From: Aralia elata
Lineage: Eukaryota; Streptophyta; Magnoliopsida; Apiales; Araliaceae
Length of the DNA: 64,000 nt
Assembly (NCBI GenBank): GCA_034770075.1
Contig: CM068380.1
Location: 84,590,112 to 84,654,111, forward strand
Reading direction: 5' to 3'
Below, piece after piece: positions 1 to 12,810 of the stretch (the stretch's first letter is position 1; every line of letters starts with the position of its first letter). The position numbers and the translations under genes were made by a program. The notes beneath the pieces were generated by a model. That model saw nothing but the letters and a program-made list of their open reading frames with translations. It was not told the DNA's origin and made no database searches.

Positions 1-1
1 T

Positions 2-448
2 ACACGAAACTACATTTCCGAAAATCAAAAGAGACTTAAGCAACGTCACAAGATGATGGTCTCGGGGCTTGAAGAAGCAGGGATTAGCTGCCTAAAGAGC
101 AATGCTAGTTTATTCTGCTGGGTAGACATGAGACATCTTTTGAGTTCCAAGAGTTTTGAGGCGGAGATGGAGCTTTGGAAGAAGATTGTTTACAATGTTG
201 GATTGAATGTCTCTCCGGGATCATCCTGTCATTGCACTGAACCGGGATGGTTTCGTGTGTGCTTCGCGAATATGTCGGAGGAAACCCTAAACCTAGCAAT
301 GCAGCGGATCAAGTCCTTTGTGGACTCCACCACTGCCACAAACAACAACCAGAGCCACCATAAATCCAACAAGAATTCAAAGAGAAAGTCATTCACCAAG
401 TGGGTTTTTCGACTATCGTTTAATGGCCGTGAAGCCAACGACCGATAG
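2..448 (+). CDS. ACS: 1-aminocyclopropane-1-carboxylate synthase, type 2, C-terminal part (partial)
   Basis: ACC synthase is a cytosolic PLP enzyme that converts S-adenosylmethionine to ACC, the committed step of ethylene synthesis. The frame is open from base 2, so the gene runs off the left edge; about 148 residues remain, with the stop at 446-448. The N-terminal two thirds, including the PLP lysine, is outside the window. Visible family features are the GLEEAGI segment, the CWVDMRHLL segment and the GWFRVCFANM box, whose arginine binds the substrate carboxylate in this family. The tail is rich in N, H, S and K and ends WVFRLSFNGREANDR. That resembles the type-2 tail: a CDPK-type serine in FRLSF and a recognition region for ETO1/EOL ubiquitin-ligase adaptors. 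It lacks the longer MAP-kinase tail of type 1. Protein turnover control is therefore inferred. Which ACS paralogue this is cannot be told. Confidence 0.95.
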   Translation, partial: TRNYISENQKRLKQRHKMMVSGLEEAGISCLKSNASLFCWVDMRHLLSSKSFEAEMELWKKIVYNVGLNVSPGSSCHCTEPGWFRVCFANMSEETLNLAMQRIKSFVDSTTATNNNQSHHKSNKNSKRKSFTKWVFRLSFNGREANDR

Positions 449-744
449 TCGGTGTGAACAATATTTTTTTTTTATCTCAATATTTCGATGTTGAGTTACA
501 TTCTTTTGTAATTTATATATGTAGAGAATTAATGCACTCAATCCATGTGGATTAGTAGTGGCATCCGATTCACTTAATTGTATACCTTTTTGAGTTCTTC
601 AATGAAATCTTCTTTTAAATCATGGAATTAAGGACATGTGTCTATATATGTGGTTGATCTATTTGTAAACATTAATTACATTATTAATTAGATATTTGAT
701 ATCTACTAATGACCATATATTAATACATATTACGTACGTAGTCT
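449..744. other. ACS 3' flank
   Basis: AT-rich sequence after the ACS stop codon. It presumably includes the 3' UTR; AATGAAATC near 601 could serve as a weak polyadenylation signal. No other gene is seen. Confidence 0.5.
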
Positions 745-849
745 ATGCTTGCAATAGAATCACTGATGGCAGCGGCGGAATTACCGGATGGGGAGGTGAT
801 AGATAGAATTAAGTTGCCTGCCGACGTTGGCCGGTTTCTGTTTAACTAT
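745..849 (+). CDS. Small ORF with coding-like composition, function unknown
   Basis: An ATG ORF of 34 codons starts at 745, with a second in-frame ATG at 766, and ends in TAA at 847-849. It lies in a short GC-richer islet inside very AT-rich DNA. The peptide contains MAAAELPDGEV and IDRIKLPADVGRF, which look like ordinary protein rather than random AT-rich translation. I do not recognise a family. It could be a small peptide gene, an exon of something else, or a relic. Nothing in the sequence shows that it is expressed. Confidence 0.22.
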
Positions 850-1389
850 TAAAATGGTTTGTCAACCGACGCTTCTTGTTGTAAGAGTGTTTGAAGTTGA
901 TTAAGACGTATAATTAAGAAGTATATAATATTTTAATTGTCATAATCAAGTGAGTCAAAATTAAGACAATTATGTTTAGTATTAGGGTTTTCGAATGCAT
1001 GCCTTTTTCTGCGTGAGAGAGAGAGAGAAATCCGGCCATACAAAACTCTTACCTGCCATTTTCTTTAGATTAAATAGGAATAAAGTAAAAGTTAAATTAA
1101 TTGGAAAAGTCATAATGTTTAGAAAACGTCACTAAGTGCGCAAGTTAATCAAGTAGGTAGAGTTGATTGCAAGTAATCTTTAAAGTCGCAAGGCTTTTGA
1201 ATATTCTAGGAAGAACTACTGTCTGGTACTACAGAACACTTTTGGTCTTCTAAAGTTTTACTAATTGGTACTACATAAAACTTTTTGTCATTTAAAGTTT
1301 ACGCGGTTTAATTTCTTGCCAATACATATATAATATATTGTTCCCAAATATATGTGAGTTAGTCTTAAGGTAAAACTAAAAGTATTATA

Positions 1390-1963
1390 CTTCCTCCGTT
1401 CAACTGTCCTAATTTAAAAATTCGTCTATCAAAAACAAAATTTATAAATTATCCATCTTAATTAGTTTCTTATCATCTTATTTGTTTTAATTAATCTCCT
1501 CTTTCTTCCTCTTTCATGAAATAATAAAATAGAGGAGAGAGAAAGAGGAGAAAAAAGAGAGGTATGGTTATACTTTTAATATCAAAGTTAACAATAATAC
1601 TTTGGTGACAAAAGAATAGTTACAAAAAGATAGACATAAAATAATGTGGTTGCTTGTGATTGATTATTATCACTAGGTCTACCCATGTAAGGTAGATCAT
1701 CAAATAATTACATTTTATCACATCATTTTATGAGCTATTTTTTGTAAAATTATTTTGTTACTGTAACAATAATCCAAAGTTAATAGTGTTATTTTTTTTC
1801 AATGTATGTCATGTTATTTTTAATGAAATTTTAAAAAAAAAAAAAGTTAAATAAGAGTAGTATTGAAAAAATAAGATCAAAATAGTATTAAAATGAAAAG
1901 AGGACAAATAAATTTGGAGAAACTAAAAAGAAAATTAGGACAAGTAAACTTGGAGGAAGGGAG
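1390..1963. mobile_element. Stowaway-like MITE (degenerate, about 570 bp)
   Basis: The left end reads CTTCCTCCGTTCAACTGTCC and the reverse complement of the right end reads CTCCCTTCCTCCAAG and then ACTTGTCCTAATTT. Both share the TCCTCC start and the TGTCCTAATTT inner part, the Tc1/mariner MITE pattern. TA precedes the left end; the right flank is AATA, so the target duplication is imperfect. No coding capacity. Confidence 0.5.
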
Positions 1964-3922
1964 AATAAATTAATATAGATATTGCATATATTTAACTTCT
2001 TTACATATAGTATATAGTATAAGCAAATCTAGAAAATACTTTTTATTGTATCAAACGAATTCAACTTTGCATGTATACATCTCTAGACCATTATTGCATT
2101 GCGTTAATCTTCTGGTAATTATATGCCCAGAATATGAAAATCTTATATACCTTCTATTTATAATTTTAACCCTGATTAAATATTAATATGTGTTTTTGGA
2201 ACTCTAATAATCCACATTAATATAAGTACAAATTAGTTTAAGTTGGATGAGGATGACTTAAGGATGTTTTCCATGGTAGTCCTTAAACACTAAACTAGAA
2301 CTGGAATTAGTATTTTGCTAGCATTTACATTACTATTATTCTGGTTTTATAAGTTGGACGACACATAAACAAACACTAGATATATAGAGACATATATTAT
2401 TTATAGCAATAATTTATATGCCCATATTATGTAATATATGTATTAAACAAATTCATATATATTTAATTAATACATGTTCCCCATGATATGCGGCTAATAG
2501 CTTTCGCAATGGTACATTATCCTTGCATGTGAGGAGTTTGGTAGGTCTTATTAGTAAACGAGATGATTAAAAACTGTAATGAAATAAATAAATCCATAAA
2601 AACAGGGAATTTCGGTCCATTTTCATGTTCTTGTTGACTATATGCATGTGCTTGAAACCTACCTGGTCTTGCTGCAAATGCTACCATATTAGTACAGCCT
2701 CTCAGTTCGAGCTTATAACTAATAATATTAGGGAACACAAGCATGAAGGTCGGAGACTTGGAGTAGGTTTATCATATTGATCATGTGCAATTTTTTTAAT
2801 AATCTGCTCTTAATTTGATATGAAATTAGTTAATTTGGTTAACAAAGTTTTCGCTGATTTGATTACTTCTTGGTATCTAAAATTCTTGGCGGTTGACTAT
2901 ATATATATATATATAACAAGATTGAGTTGGTGGAGTATATGTATATATATGTAACTGGTAATTGTTGCATTTGTATATAAAGATTGCAGATCACACTTTT
3001 CTTATAAAATATAAGAGAGAGAAAATTGATGAGTAAAGAAAAAAATGTGGTCCATGCTGCTCGTGCACACAACAGCGAAAAAATAAAGGAAGAAGAGAAG
3101 AAAAAAAATATATCAGAAAATGGGAAATTAAACGCGAAATCAAAAATGAATCTTCCTCGCACCAACCTTTTGTCTAGAAAAAGAAGTGGTAAAAAAATGG
3201 TACAAAAGATCAAAGTTAATTGAAGTCAACAGACATGCAGCTAATACAATGGCTTTACATGCAGACACGGAAGACAAATTTAGACATGAATACCATTGCT
3301 TTTTGTATTGTTTCTTGACAAACACCGGACACTAACACAACATATATATTAGACAGTAATCACTTTAAGGTGGCAACTTTACAACTCAAATCAAGTCCTA
3401 ATTTGACAAGAAAGCCAACACAATCGATATTTTGTAGGACTAACTAATTAATGGCTCTTAATTAATCACAATAGTAGTGAATATTCTCGGGGAAAAATTA
3501 ATTAATTAGAACCTAGCTAGATATGTAATCTTTGAGAAGTATATATATATATATATACTAGGAGAATTTCAATGACTTAATTTAAATGAAGCAAATAATG
3601 AAAAAAGAGGGGAGGGGAGGGGGGGGGGGTATGAATGTATATATGATCATGTGGGTTTCACATGAAGTAGTAAATGGAAGCACATGGTAGCAAGGGAACA
3701 GAGAACCCCTGGACAATTAAAGGGACCGGCCGGGTGAGAATGGGTCTGAGAATTAGGGTTTGTTTTTGTTTCTTCCCTCGTGCTTGAATGAAGGAGCAAC
3801 CTGGTATGCTCTTCCTTTGTGATGCTCAGCTTGAGGAGGACAAGGTTGGCCGATTGAACATGACAGTACCTTATAAATTGTTTCATATTAAGACCGTGAC
3901 CCACTACCCATACCCTCAAATT

Positions 3923-3961
<39 letters not shown>

Positions 3962-4566
3962 TTAGCCGCTACGTACCAACAATTAAGTCGCGGTCCATAA
4001 ATTAATTAATTAATTAATTAATGACACAGAGTACAAGAGAAATAGTAATAGATTTTTGTTGCCGCGCGCATAACTTAAATGTGAATGATTGCGCAAGGAG
4101 AGATTTTCTTTGTTTTGCATCCTTACGTTTATAACATGTACAGTGAATTATATTGCTAGCTAGCTAATTCATATATATATATTCATGTAAACCTGCAGCA
4201 TATCCATATATGTTCTCTAGCAACCCTGACCCTAACATATATGAGGCTAGGGGTAGGTACTAATATACTTTTCATCCTCTCTTCCTTTTTGGTTACTCTT
4301 TTCAAAATTTTGAACATGTACTGATCTGTGTTAGTACCAAAAGAGAGACAAAAAGTTATCACATTTATTTCAAGCTTGTCGGTTAAGTTGGGTGAAGTAA
4401 CCATTTAATTTTCTTATTCTATGGATTAATTCATGGTGCTAATCTTCTAATTAATATCCAAGGTGGTCCACTGATGAATATTGGCATCAAAGAAGTATAC
4501 ACTAGCTAATACACACTAGACAATTACTTAAAACATGCACGCAATTAACTTTTTTTTTTTTGGTAC

Positions 4567-4608
<42 letters not shown>

Positions 4609-4997
4609 AGCTAGAAATAAGTTCAGCACGTTTATATACAAATTTTGATGTGATGAATCTTGATGGAAATTAATTCACACACTACAGTTGTATGCTTTGC
4701 ATGAAAACCATGATTTTATTATGGTCATCACCACATATATCCAACTGAAAATTTTATTTTTTTATATTTTCTTCTTCTTTTTTTCTTTTTTTTTTTGTCT
4801 TTTGGGTTTATATATAGGTCGCAATGCAAAGGAATTTTTTTGAGGCAATGCTAAAGGAATTTTCTTACAAGACTTACTTCCCTTGACGTTTTGGCAAATT
4901 TGCAATACACAGTTAACTTTCCAGGGACACTTTGAGTGCACCCAGATTTGGACGGTTGAGGTCATATCATTATCAAATTGACTAAAGAACTAATTGT

Positions 4998-5039
<42 letters not shown>

Positions 5040-5801
5040 AAAAGAATCTTATTGGTAAATAAATTTGTTTCACAAAAAGATTTCTCCTTTACTGATTGTG
5101 CAATGCACATCCTCAAATTTGCCTCCATTACCAAAATAGCTTATTTATTTCAAGAATGAATATAAAATTAAAATATATTTTAAATATTTATAAATTTTGT
5201 AAATAAAACTTTTATTGTGAAATATATAGAAATAGTTGTATTTTGCAATTGGGTTTTCTTAGCTACTATACTCCTGCAAGGTCCCATTGAATATATATTT
5301 ATAATTTGTCGATTGTTTTCACTTGTCATATTTGAAAGAAATTTCTAGAGAAATTACTTTTTGCTTCGAGAGGGTTATTATTTCTCTCTCAACATTAATG
5401 CCCTGTCGCATGACAAAAAAATATAGACAATGTCACTTTCATGCTGTGTTATGTCCCAGTAGCATCCGGCCTATGCGGAGATGTAATAATGTAATAAATA
5501 TAACCTAATACATATAAATAAATAGAGTAGAAATTAGATTAAGATGAATGCTTAAGAGTAATTGTTAAATGAAGTTTTTGGAACATTGTTTTGATAATAT
5601 TTCGATACATAAAAAGTTAAGCACACATAATATAAAAAAATGAAAGAAAATAAGAAGCGGGACCTATAATCAGATGTTTTACACATTTTTATTAGTGTTA
5701 ATGTTAGAACCACAAACTATACAAAAAAACAATGCAAAAACGGTATAAAAAAATGAGAGAAAATAGGAAGTGGACTTACTATTAAATATTTTACATATTT
5801 T

Positions 5802-5958
5802 AATTGGTAAGCAATACATGAGTCTTACTCTTTGTGCATAACTTTTTGTGTACAGTTTGTGCACATAGTATTATTCTTTTATTGATAATCAATATATGGA
5901 TCTTACTCTTTGTGCACAATTTTTTGTGTACACTTTGTACACATAGCATTATTCTTTC
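5802..5958. repeat. Tandem duplication, two units of about 79 bp
   Basis: Unit 1 (5802-5880) and unit 2 (5881-5958) are adjacent diverged copies. Both contain TCTTACTCTTTGTGCA, TTTTTGTGTACA and a CACATAG-ATTATTCTTT ending. A related shorter similarity (GAAAATA-GAAG followed by TTTTACA-ATTTT) links about 5640-5700 and about 5752-5800. The region may be the end of an unrecognised element. Confidence 0.7.
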
Positions 5959-7406
5959 AGTAAATAGATAATATTATATAGACTTCATTTAATAATTAAT
6001 TTTAACTATTCATCTTAGTCTAATCTCATTCCTCCCTTTGCTTGTATATATTAGGTTATATTTATTACAAATAATCCTTTATTATTTTACTGTCCTATAA
6101 AGTTCCTTTAATTATTTAGCATAGTGTAAGTGAATATGCAATTATGCTCGGTTATTATGCATCCACATAATTGGACGCATGGTCGCACCATATTAGCTAG
6201 GATAGGATGGGATAGGACAATGAGATGCAGGATATGTGGCAATCCACAAAATATTAATCAAGCCTTACGACCCGGGCAACAAGATGATCGCTAGCCATGC
6301 TCAAGATTTCTACAGATCTGACAAAATTATTCATATTTTTATTAATTATACATGAAAAACCAACCAACCAACTTAATTTACCTTGCAACTGCATCATATT
6401 TTTTGTTTTTTTTTTAATAAATATATACTGCAGCAATGGTCTTAATTATTTGGCGATAGAATCTTCTGGGCGCGACTCAGATCCCTAAATTTGATAGGAT
6501 ATTCTAATGGATACTGCCAATAAACAAAGGACTTCGCGATAAGGGGAAAGATCATAACTGAAAATTAAATCATGTATAGAAATATTTCTCCAAATTAAAC
6601 AATTTATCCGATTCCAATGATTCCTTATAATTATGTATGATTCTAGTAGAATCAATCAGGTGGTAGGCCTGGATATACTTATTTACATTATAATTGACAT
6701 AAAAAAATTCTAAACATAATTGAACAATTATGAAGTAGAATTAAAAAAAAAGGATCCCATAAAGTATGAAGAAAATAAATCTAATAATTGACTGCCAAAT
6801 CATTTTCTTTGTTATTATATATAGCATAATTTGAAATCAAATTGATTGATTTTGGTCTTCTCTGAATTTTTTAAAGGCTTCATTTTAGTTAAAGATTACT
6901 AGCTTCAAACTAACGTGATATAAAGAAATCAAACCTTCTTCTTTTTCTTTTTCTGGCAGAAGCATTGACCTGATAATTGTTCTTTTAATTATAGTAATAC
7001 ATATTTCAGTTAGGACCATGAGAGAGCCGATGTAAAATATCTAACCGAACAGAAAATGGAAGAACTCGAGGATTTTGTTAAAAAATCTAATTCAACAAAC
7101 TTAATTTGAGTGGCATTTGACTCAAACATGCATGTTGTCATCGAATCTTTCAATATTTAATGTATATATTAGAGAGTGTCATCTGATTTTTATTTTTTAT
7201 TTTTAATTTTAATGCATATTGCAGAAGACTAAAAGTAAAATTATCTTATCACCCATGTGACGTTTTCGTTCATCAATTTAGGTATTGACCAAAATACTCT
7301 CTCAATTTAGGTAGTGCTAAATTGTTTCATTTGTGTAACTTTTACATTACTAATTAATATTTGAACCATGAAAGGGATTATTATTTATTTTTTTTATCGA
7401 TAAAAT

Positions 7407-7501
7407 AAATTTTCATTTAATTTATCATTTGTAATACATGTACGGTGAAAACCGAAATTTTCATTTAATTTATTATTTGTAATACATGTACGGTGAAACC
7501 G
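7407..7501. repeat. Tandem duplication, two units of about 48 bp
   Basis: Copies at 7407-7454 and 7455-7501 both run from AAATTTTCATTTAATTTAT through TTTGTAATACATGTACGGTG to ACCG. They differ by one substitution and one A. The near identity suggests a recent local duplication. Confidence 0.85.
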
Positions 7502-8875
7502 AAATGTTATGACCTCAACTCAGGTACAACACACCGTTAATGGATTTAGATAACATCACCCCTGCAAATGCCCACAACAAACAAAATCCAATGCCACGTC
7601 GAAAAATCCAAATTCTACCACAACCACCAAGAGGCCTGTTAAGGACTCGAGACCTACCATGTCAGCGACATCTTTATAATGTGCAGCTAATAGAAATGAA
7701 TGAAGGGACAATTTTGTATTAATAGCTATATCTAAAGGTGTTATTTAGTGATTAGTTAAATTTAAGGATGAAAATTCACACATGCACAAACACATGGGAG
7801 AGGTTTGCATTTTTCACATCTAAATATAACTTTTTAAAATTCATTATTTTAGTAGTAAATTAAAACTAAAATATAGTTTTGGAGAAAAAGTATCAAATAT
7901 GCATAAAAGTCATGTCAAAAGTCAAATATCTTGACCTAGAGGTACTAATTTTCTTTCTTTTTAGATGCGGATCTTTTTCCCTCATAAGTAGCTTTATTGC
8001 TTCCAAAAGTGTTGTTAAAAATCCCTAAATTCCGTTTAATCAAGAACCTTGGTCCATGGCAGGGAACCCTACACTTTTAAATCAATACTTGATCCATCCA
8101 CATATGTCCTCTCAAGCATATGCTATATTAATGGTATCCATGTGTCAATTTGATAATGGGTATTATGATAATTAAGCTCTGTTTCTAACTGTAAAAATTA
8201 GTTTAAAACTTACAGACAGAGACACATGGTGTACGCACCCAATATCTAAAAGACAGTGACTATGAATGTCTCTAGTTATAAATATAAGAAAAAATATTTT
8301 CATATAAATTCAGAACCAAATGATATGCATGTCAAGCTAATAACCCCAACCCCTATATTGGCACACACTAAAAATATAAAATAAAAAAAAAATTGAAAAA
8401 AAAATAAAAACAAAAAGAGAAAAGGAAAAGAAAAGAAATTATATATAGAGAGAGATTATTTGTCCAATTTCACTTATTTTTCCTTTTTCTTTTTAATTCA
8501 AAGATGGCTAAGTTTAGGCTTGCCAGTACGTACAAGCCGTTTCATATCAATTATATAGATTAACCCTAATGAAGACAATATTGTAGGTCATTACAATGAC
8601 CCCAAATGAAGAACTTATTGCTCCATTAACATACTAGATGAACTGTTCGACTTCTCTTGGAAGCTAATTGTTTAAATACTCGATCTAATTGAGAAGAAAT
8701 TAAATTCATATTTACACATTTATAATCATACTCTTTTTTAGAACTTTATAATCATGGTATGTATATGCTGCATATATGGTGATGGTGGTGCTGTGTAATA
8801 TATCTACTTAATTATTACATCTAAAACCTTACTCCCTTTCTGAAATGTTAGTTTTTCTTTTTTAAATAAATAATA

Positions 8876-9218
8876 CTCCTTCATCTTGAAATGAACGCAA
8901 GTGTTATATTTTTATTTTTTATTTTATAAAAAAAATCCAAATATTAAAGTTTGTACGGGATAAAAATAGATATAATATTTTTGAATGATTTTTTTTATTC
9001 CAATATTAATCTTTAATTAAAGAGTTTAATTTATTAATAGAAAAAAATATGTCAAACTTTCAAATGTAAACCTTAACATTAGGGAAAAAAGTAGAACTCT
9101 CTTTTTCTAATAATGTTAAGTTTTATCTTTCTAAGAAATCAAAGACTTACTAAATAGAAATTATTTTGGATCGAAAATAGAAATTATTTTGATTTTTTTT
9201 ATCTTACACCGGATGGAG
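8876..9218. mobile_element. Stowaway-like MITE (degenerate)
   Basis: The left end is CTCCTTCATC and the right end reverse complement is CTCCATCCGG. Each is flanked by TA (8874-8875, 9219-9220). The interior is AT-rich with no coding sequence. The inverted similarity is short, so the call rests mainly on the TA-CTCC ends. Confidence 0.4.
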
Positions 9219-10081
9219 TAAAAACATAATTATATATAAATACATCTGAGGCAAATTTTATATAAAGCAAAATGAATAACAAATTAAATAGGACTCGTTC
9301 GAGGGAGTGAGGGTAATATTTGATAACTGGACTTCCCAAAACGGATTCAAATATATATGTACTCCATGCCCCAGAGAACGAGTAAATAAAAGGGCCTAAA
9401 GCCCATATGTTATTCTTATGTAGGCCCATGTGAATTGATAGAGTCGGGCTTATTTCTAAACCCAAGGTTTGTAGTCTGTGACTGCCCCAATTTTAGACTG
9501 CCTCTGCCTTACTAGTTACTAGTCACTAGTCACTAACGCCTGCTCTTCCAAAAGCATGCTTCTATTCTTTTTACAAATAAATAAGTAGATTTTTTCAAAT
9601 ATTTTTCTTATTCTAATAAATAGGTTTCATTTATATTTACCATTGGTAGCTAGCTATGGATAATGTTCAAAAATTTTAAATAGTAAAAATGTATTTACCT
9701 CTCCTATATTTAGCTCTCCTATATTTACCTTTAAAAATAATAATTATTTAGTTTAGTAGTGATGACATGATAAAAACAACAAACTTGACGATAAAAAAAA
9801 GAAATGAGAAATTTTTTTTGTGGGAGAAACAAAATTCGCAAGCGAGACTCTTTTGAAGAAAGAGGGAATATCAATTTTAAATATTATATATGATTTTGCA
9901 CGTTAACTTCAAAAGTTAATAAACTCTTTTGGAAAGTGGAGGGAGTAATTCTTTTTAATTTCTAATAAAATAAGTTTGTTAACTTTAAGAACAAGACGAA
10001 TTCTAGGACGTTGCACTGATAAAATAAATAAATCCATGATACTGAGTGTTAATTTCATTGCATGTGTAAACAAAGAATTTA

Positions 10082-10124
<43 letters not shown>

Positions 10125-11752
10125 TTTACTTTATTAATGTTTGGAAGGTCGTCGGGAGGCTATTGTCATATATGGCTTGGTGACCAAAACCTTTTATCAT
10201 GGCCTGTTCGATGTAAATAGTTATGGTTATCTTCACTATCTTAAACTAATTAACGGAATGTGCCTTCATATATTTTACACACGTACAATATTTGGAAATA
10301 TCGACAGTTTATGTAGAGACTCTTCCTATTCAACTTATTCTATTTAATTCATCAGGCCATCATCCTCTGTACGTTACTTTAATTATATATATATATACAC
10401 ATACAAATTAATTAGTCGTTAGCTTTTTGCAGTTCAAATTCTTTAATTAATTAATCACCAACCTGGCTGCGTTCGTGAATAGGTTTAATTTAATGTAAGT
10501 TAAGCACGCGTTAATTTCTGTATGTATGTGTGTGTGTGTATATATATATATATATTTGTGGAATATATATGTATGCGTAATCAAACTAGGAATTTACCTA
10601 GGAGTAATGGAACATTTCCTTCCAAACAGATGAGACGTGTATAATAATTTGAAATGGTCATTAAGCAACTTTTTGGAAAACTAACTAATATGGCTCCTTG
10701 ATGTTTAATCAAGGTTGTTCAACAAAACCATGTGCTTGTTAGGTTCCCCGTCTTAAATTAGTATATATGCAAATTTTAAGAATTGGCTCTAGCTTGATAT
10801 ATATTACAACATTTTTGAAAAATAATATGATCGAGTTCAAGCCGTCGAAATTTCTCAAAACACATTGAGATTTGAGATACATATATACATTTGAAGCTTT
10901 GAAAACTAGCTTCTTTCTCTCCATTTTTTTTTTGACATGAAACGAAATCTAAATGGATTAGAGATTTCATACTCATGTAGTTTAAACATTTTTAATTTAA
11001 CACTAATTTTAATATTAGATTTTCACAAGTATAGATAATTGTAGTACTTATGTTTATTAATATATTTTTTTTCTCTTTACATTTATTTTCATTTACTTTT
11101 ACCAACTTGAAGCAAAACTATAATCAAAATTACTGGTCTTTACTTAACTTGATTTTGTAGGTAAAAAAAAGACTACACATACAAGTGTATCCATGTTAGG
11201 ATTCACAAATCAATTCAATAATTAAACAAGTCTCACACAATTCTTTCAAAAAGAATATATCCTTTTCTTGACAACCGAATGGTTGTAACCATTTTTAAGT
11301 TTATATATATTTAAACCAACTCCCAGTAAAAATTAATTGTACGTACCGAGTTTATTTGGGTGTTCACAACCGAATCGTTGAATGTCGTGTCTATTCATTA
11401 AAAGAAAAATACCTACTTAGTTAATTTTGGACCCATCACCCATGTGAAAGTTGATGGATCAATCCAACCCAAAACGAAAAGTCCATATTGCTAGCTAGAT
11501 AGTAAATTAAGCTTAAGCTCAACTTCAAATCTGGTTTGCTTAAAACAGATGGAGCGAGGTACCTACCCAATGACCTCAAACTACCACCTTTCCGTAGAAT
11601 CCAATCTAATTATATAAATTAATTAATTTCCAATTAGTCGGTGAAAAAGTAAAGATAATATTATTTTTTTCTTGACTTGGTGGATTGTTGGGTTAGCATC
11701 ACGTCGATACATAAAAAGGTACACACATATATACATATATATATACCCAGCG
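9219..11752. other. Gene-free AT-rich region
   Basis: No gene is supported. It contains TA microsatellites (about 10090-10122) and a small group of GGGCC/GGCCCA words at about 9390-9430 that is not followed by a recognisable gene. Confidence 0.55.
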
Positions 11753-12098
11753 GATCAGGTCCGGACTCCCGGACCTGACTAAAATCCGGACCCGGCAAAT
11801 TTTTTTTTTTTTTTTTTTGCAAAACAGTTAATAAAAAATATATAATGATTTTTGGTATTGGAAAAAATTATTAAAATAGTGTTTTGGGTTTGATTTGGAT
11901 ACATATAAGAAACACTGTTATACAGTCGGTACAACACTGTTTGTTATATGTATCCAAATCAAACCCAAAACACTATTTTAATAATTTTTTTCAATACCAA
12001 AAATCATTATATATTTTTTATTAACTATTTTGCAAAAAAAAAAAAAAAAAAAATTTCCGGGTCCGGATTTTATCAGGTCCGGGAGTCCGGACCTGATC
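11753..12098. mobile_element. Foldback MITE, nearly loop-less hairpin of about 346 bp
   Basis: The left arm begins GATCAGGTCCGGACTCCCGG and the right arm ends with its inverted copy (ACCTGATC at 12091-12098). The symmetry holds through a T-run/A-run pair, the ATATAATGATTTTTGGTATTG segment and the GGGTTTGATTTGGATACATA segment, to a centre near 11925 with only a few unpaired bases. Each terminus also has its own short palindrome, CAGGTCCGG/CCGGACCTG. The element sits between TA microsatellite tracts. It encodes nothing credible. Superfamily is unassigned; TA-targeting is inferred from the flanks. Confidence 0.85.
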
Positions 12099-12523
12099 TT
12101 AACTCTATATATATATACATATACATATATATATATATAGGTATTATGAATTAAGCTTAGCTTACTTTGAAATGTAAGTTTCAGAGCTTTGACATTATGT
12201 AGCGAGACGGTAGTGCCAGAATATATATTTAGAGGATATAATATTTCAAGTCGATCCATTATGATCCAGTCCCTTAGGTCTGAGCTTAGCTTCTTCTATT
12301 TGTTATATACTGATGTCATTACTTGAATAATTCATTTTATTATCCCAACTTTTTGAACAACAGCTAGGGATGAGTTTCTTGCTCTTGCACTGTTTCATGA
12401 TAAGCTTTCCACCTTTTAATTAGCAACATTTATCTTTAAGTTCCCATTTTAATAAAGAGTGTTACGCTAGCTTTTGGAATATTAAAATAAGAATCGGACA
12501 CACTTTAACATAATTTATTTTTA

Positions 12524-12559
<36 letters not shown>

Positions 12560-12764
12560 ACTTTCTTAATATATACAAACTTTTTTTCTCCAGAAAAGGT
12601 CACTATGAAAATTTAATACGGTAACTTTTAGGAAGGGAGAGTACTATTAATTACTTTTATGTATTAATAGGTCAAACTTTCTCTGTTTTAACATGTTTTA
12701 GACATTTAATAGACATAAATGTATAATAGTACTATATTAGAATATGTTTTACACATATTTTAAG

Positions 12765-12810
<46 letters not shown>

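Larger units (their letters stand above)
1964..8875. other. Gene-free AT-rich region
   Basis: About 6.9 kb with no ORF I would call a gene. It holds long TA runs (about 3924-3959, 4570-4605, 4999-5032), a G-rich run near 3608-3630 and two tandem duplications listed separately. The short ORFs here mostly translate to TA-microsatellite repeats or low-complexity peptides. Confidence 0.6.

Noticed and set aside
7495..7722. tRNA-derived SINE
   Set aside because: A GGTCTCGAGTCC-like word on the minus strand resembles a B box, but no A box, tail or target duplication was found.
9380..9440. Promoter with GGGCC/GGCCCA (site II-like) motifs
   Set aside because: There is no gene downstream on either strand, so the motif cluster alone is not evidence.
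9940..9960. Stowaway end (GGAGGGAGTAATTC)
   Set aside because: It looks like a right terminus, but no matching left terminus was found within reach; it may be a lone fragment.
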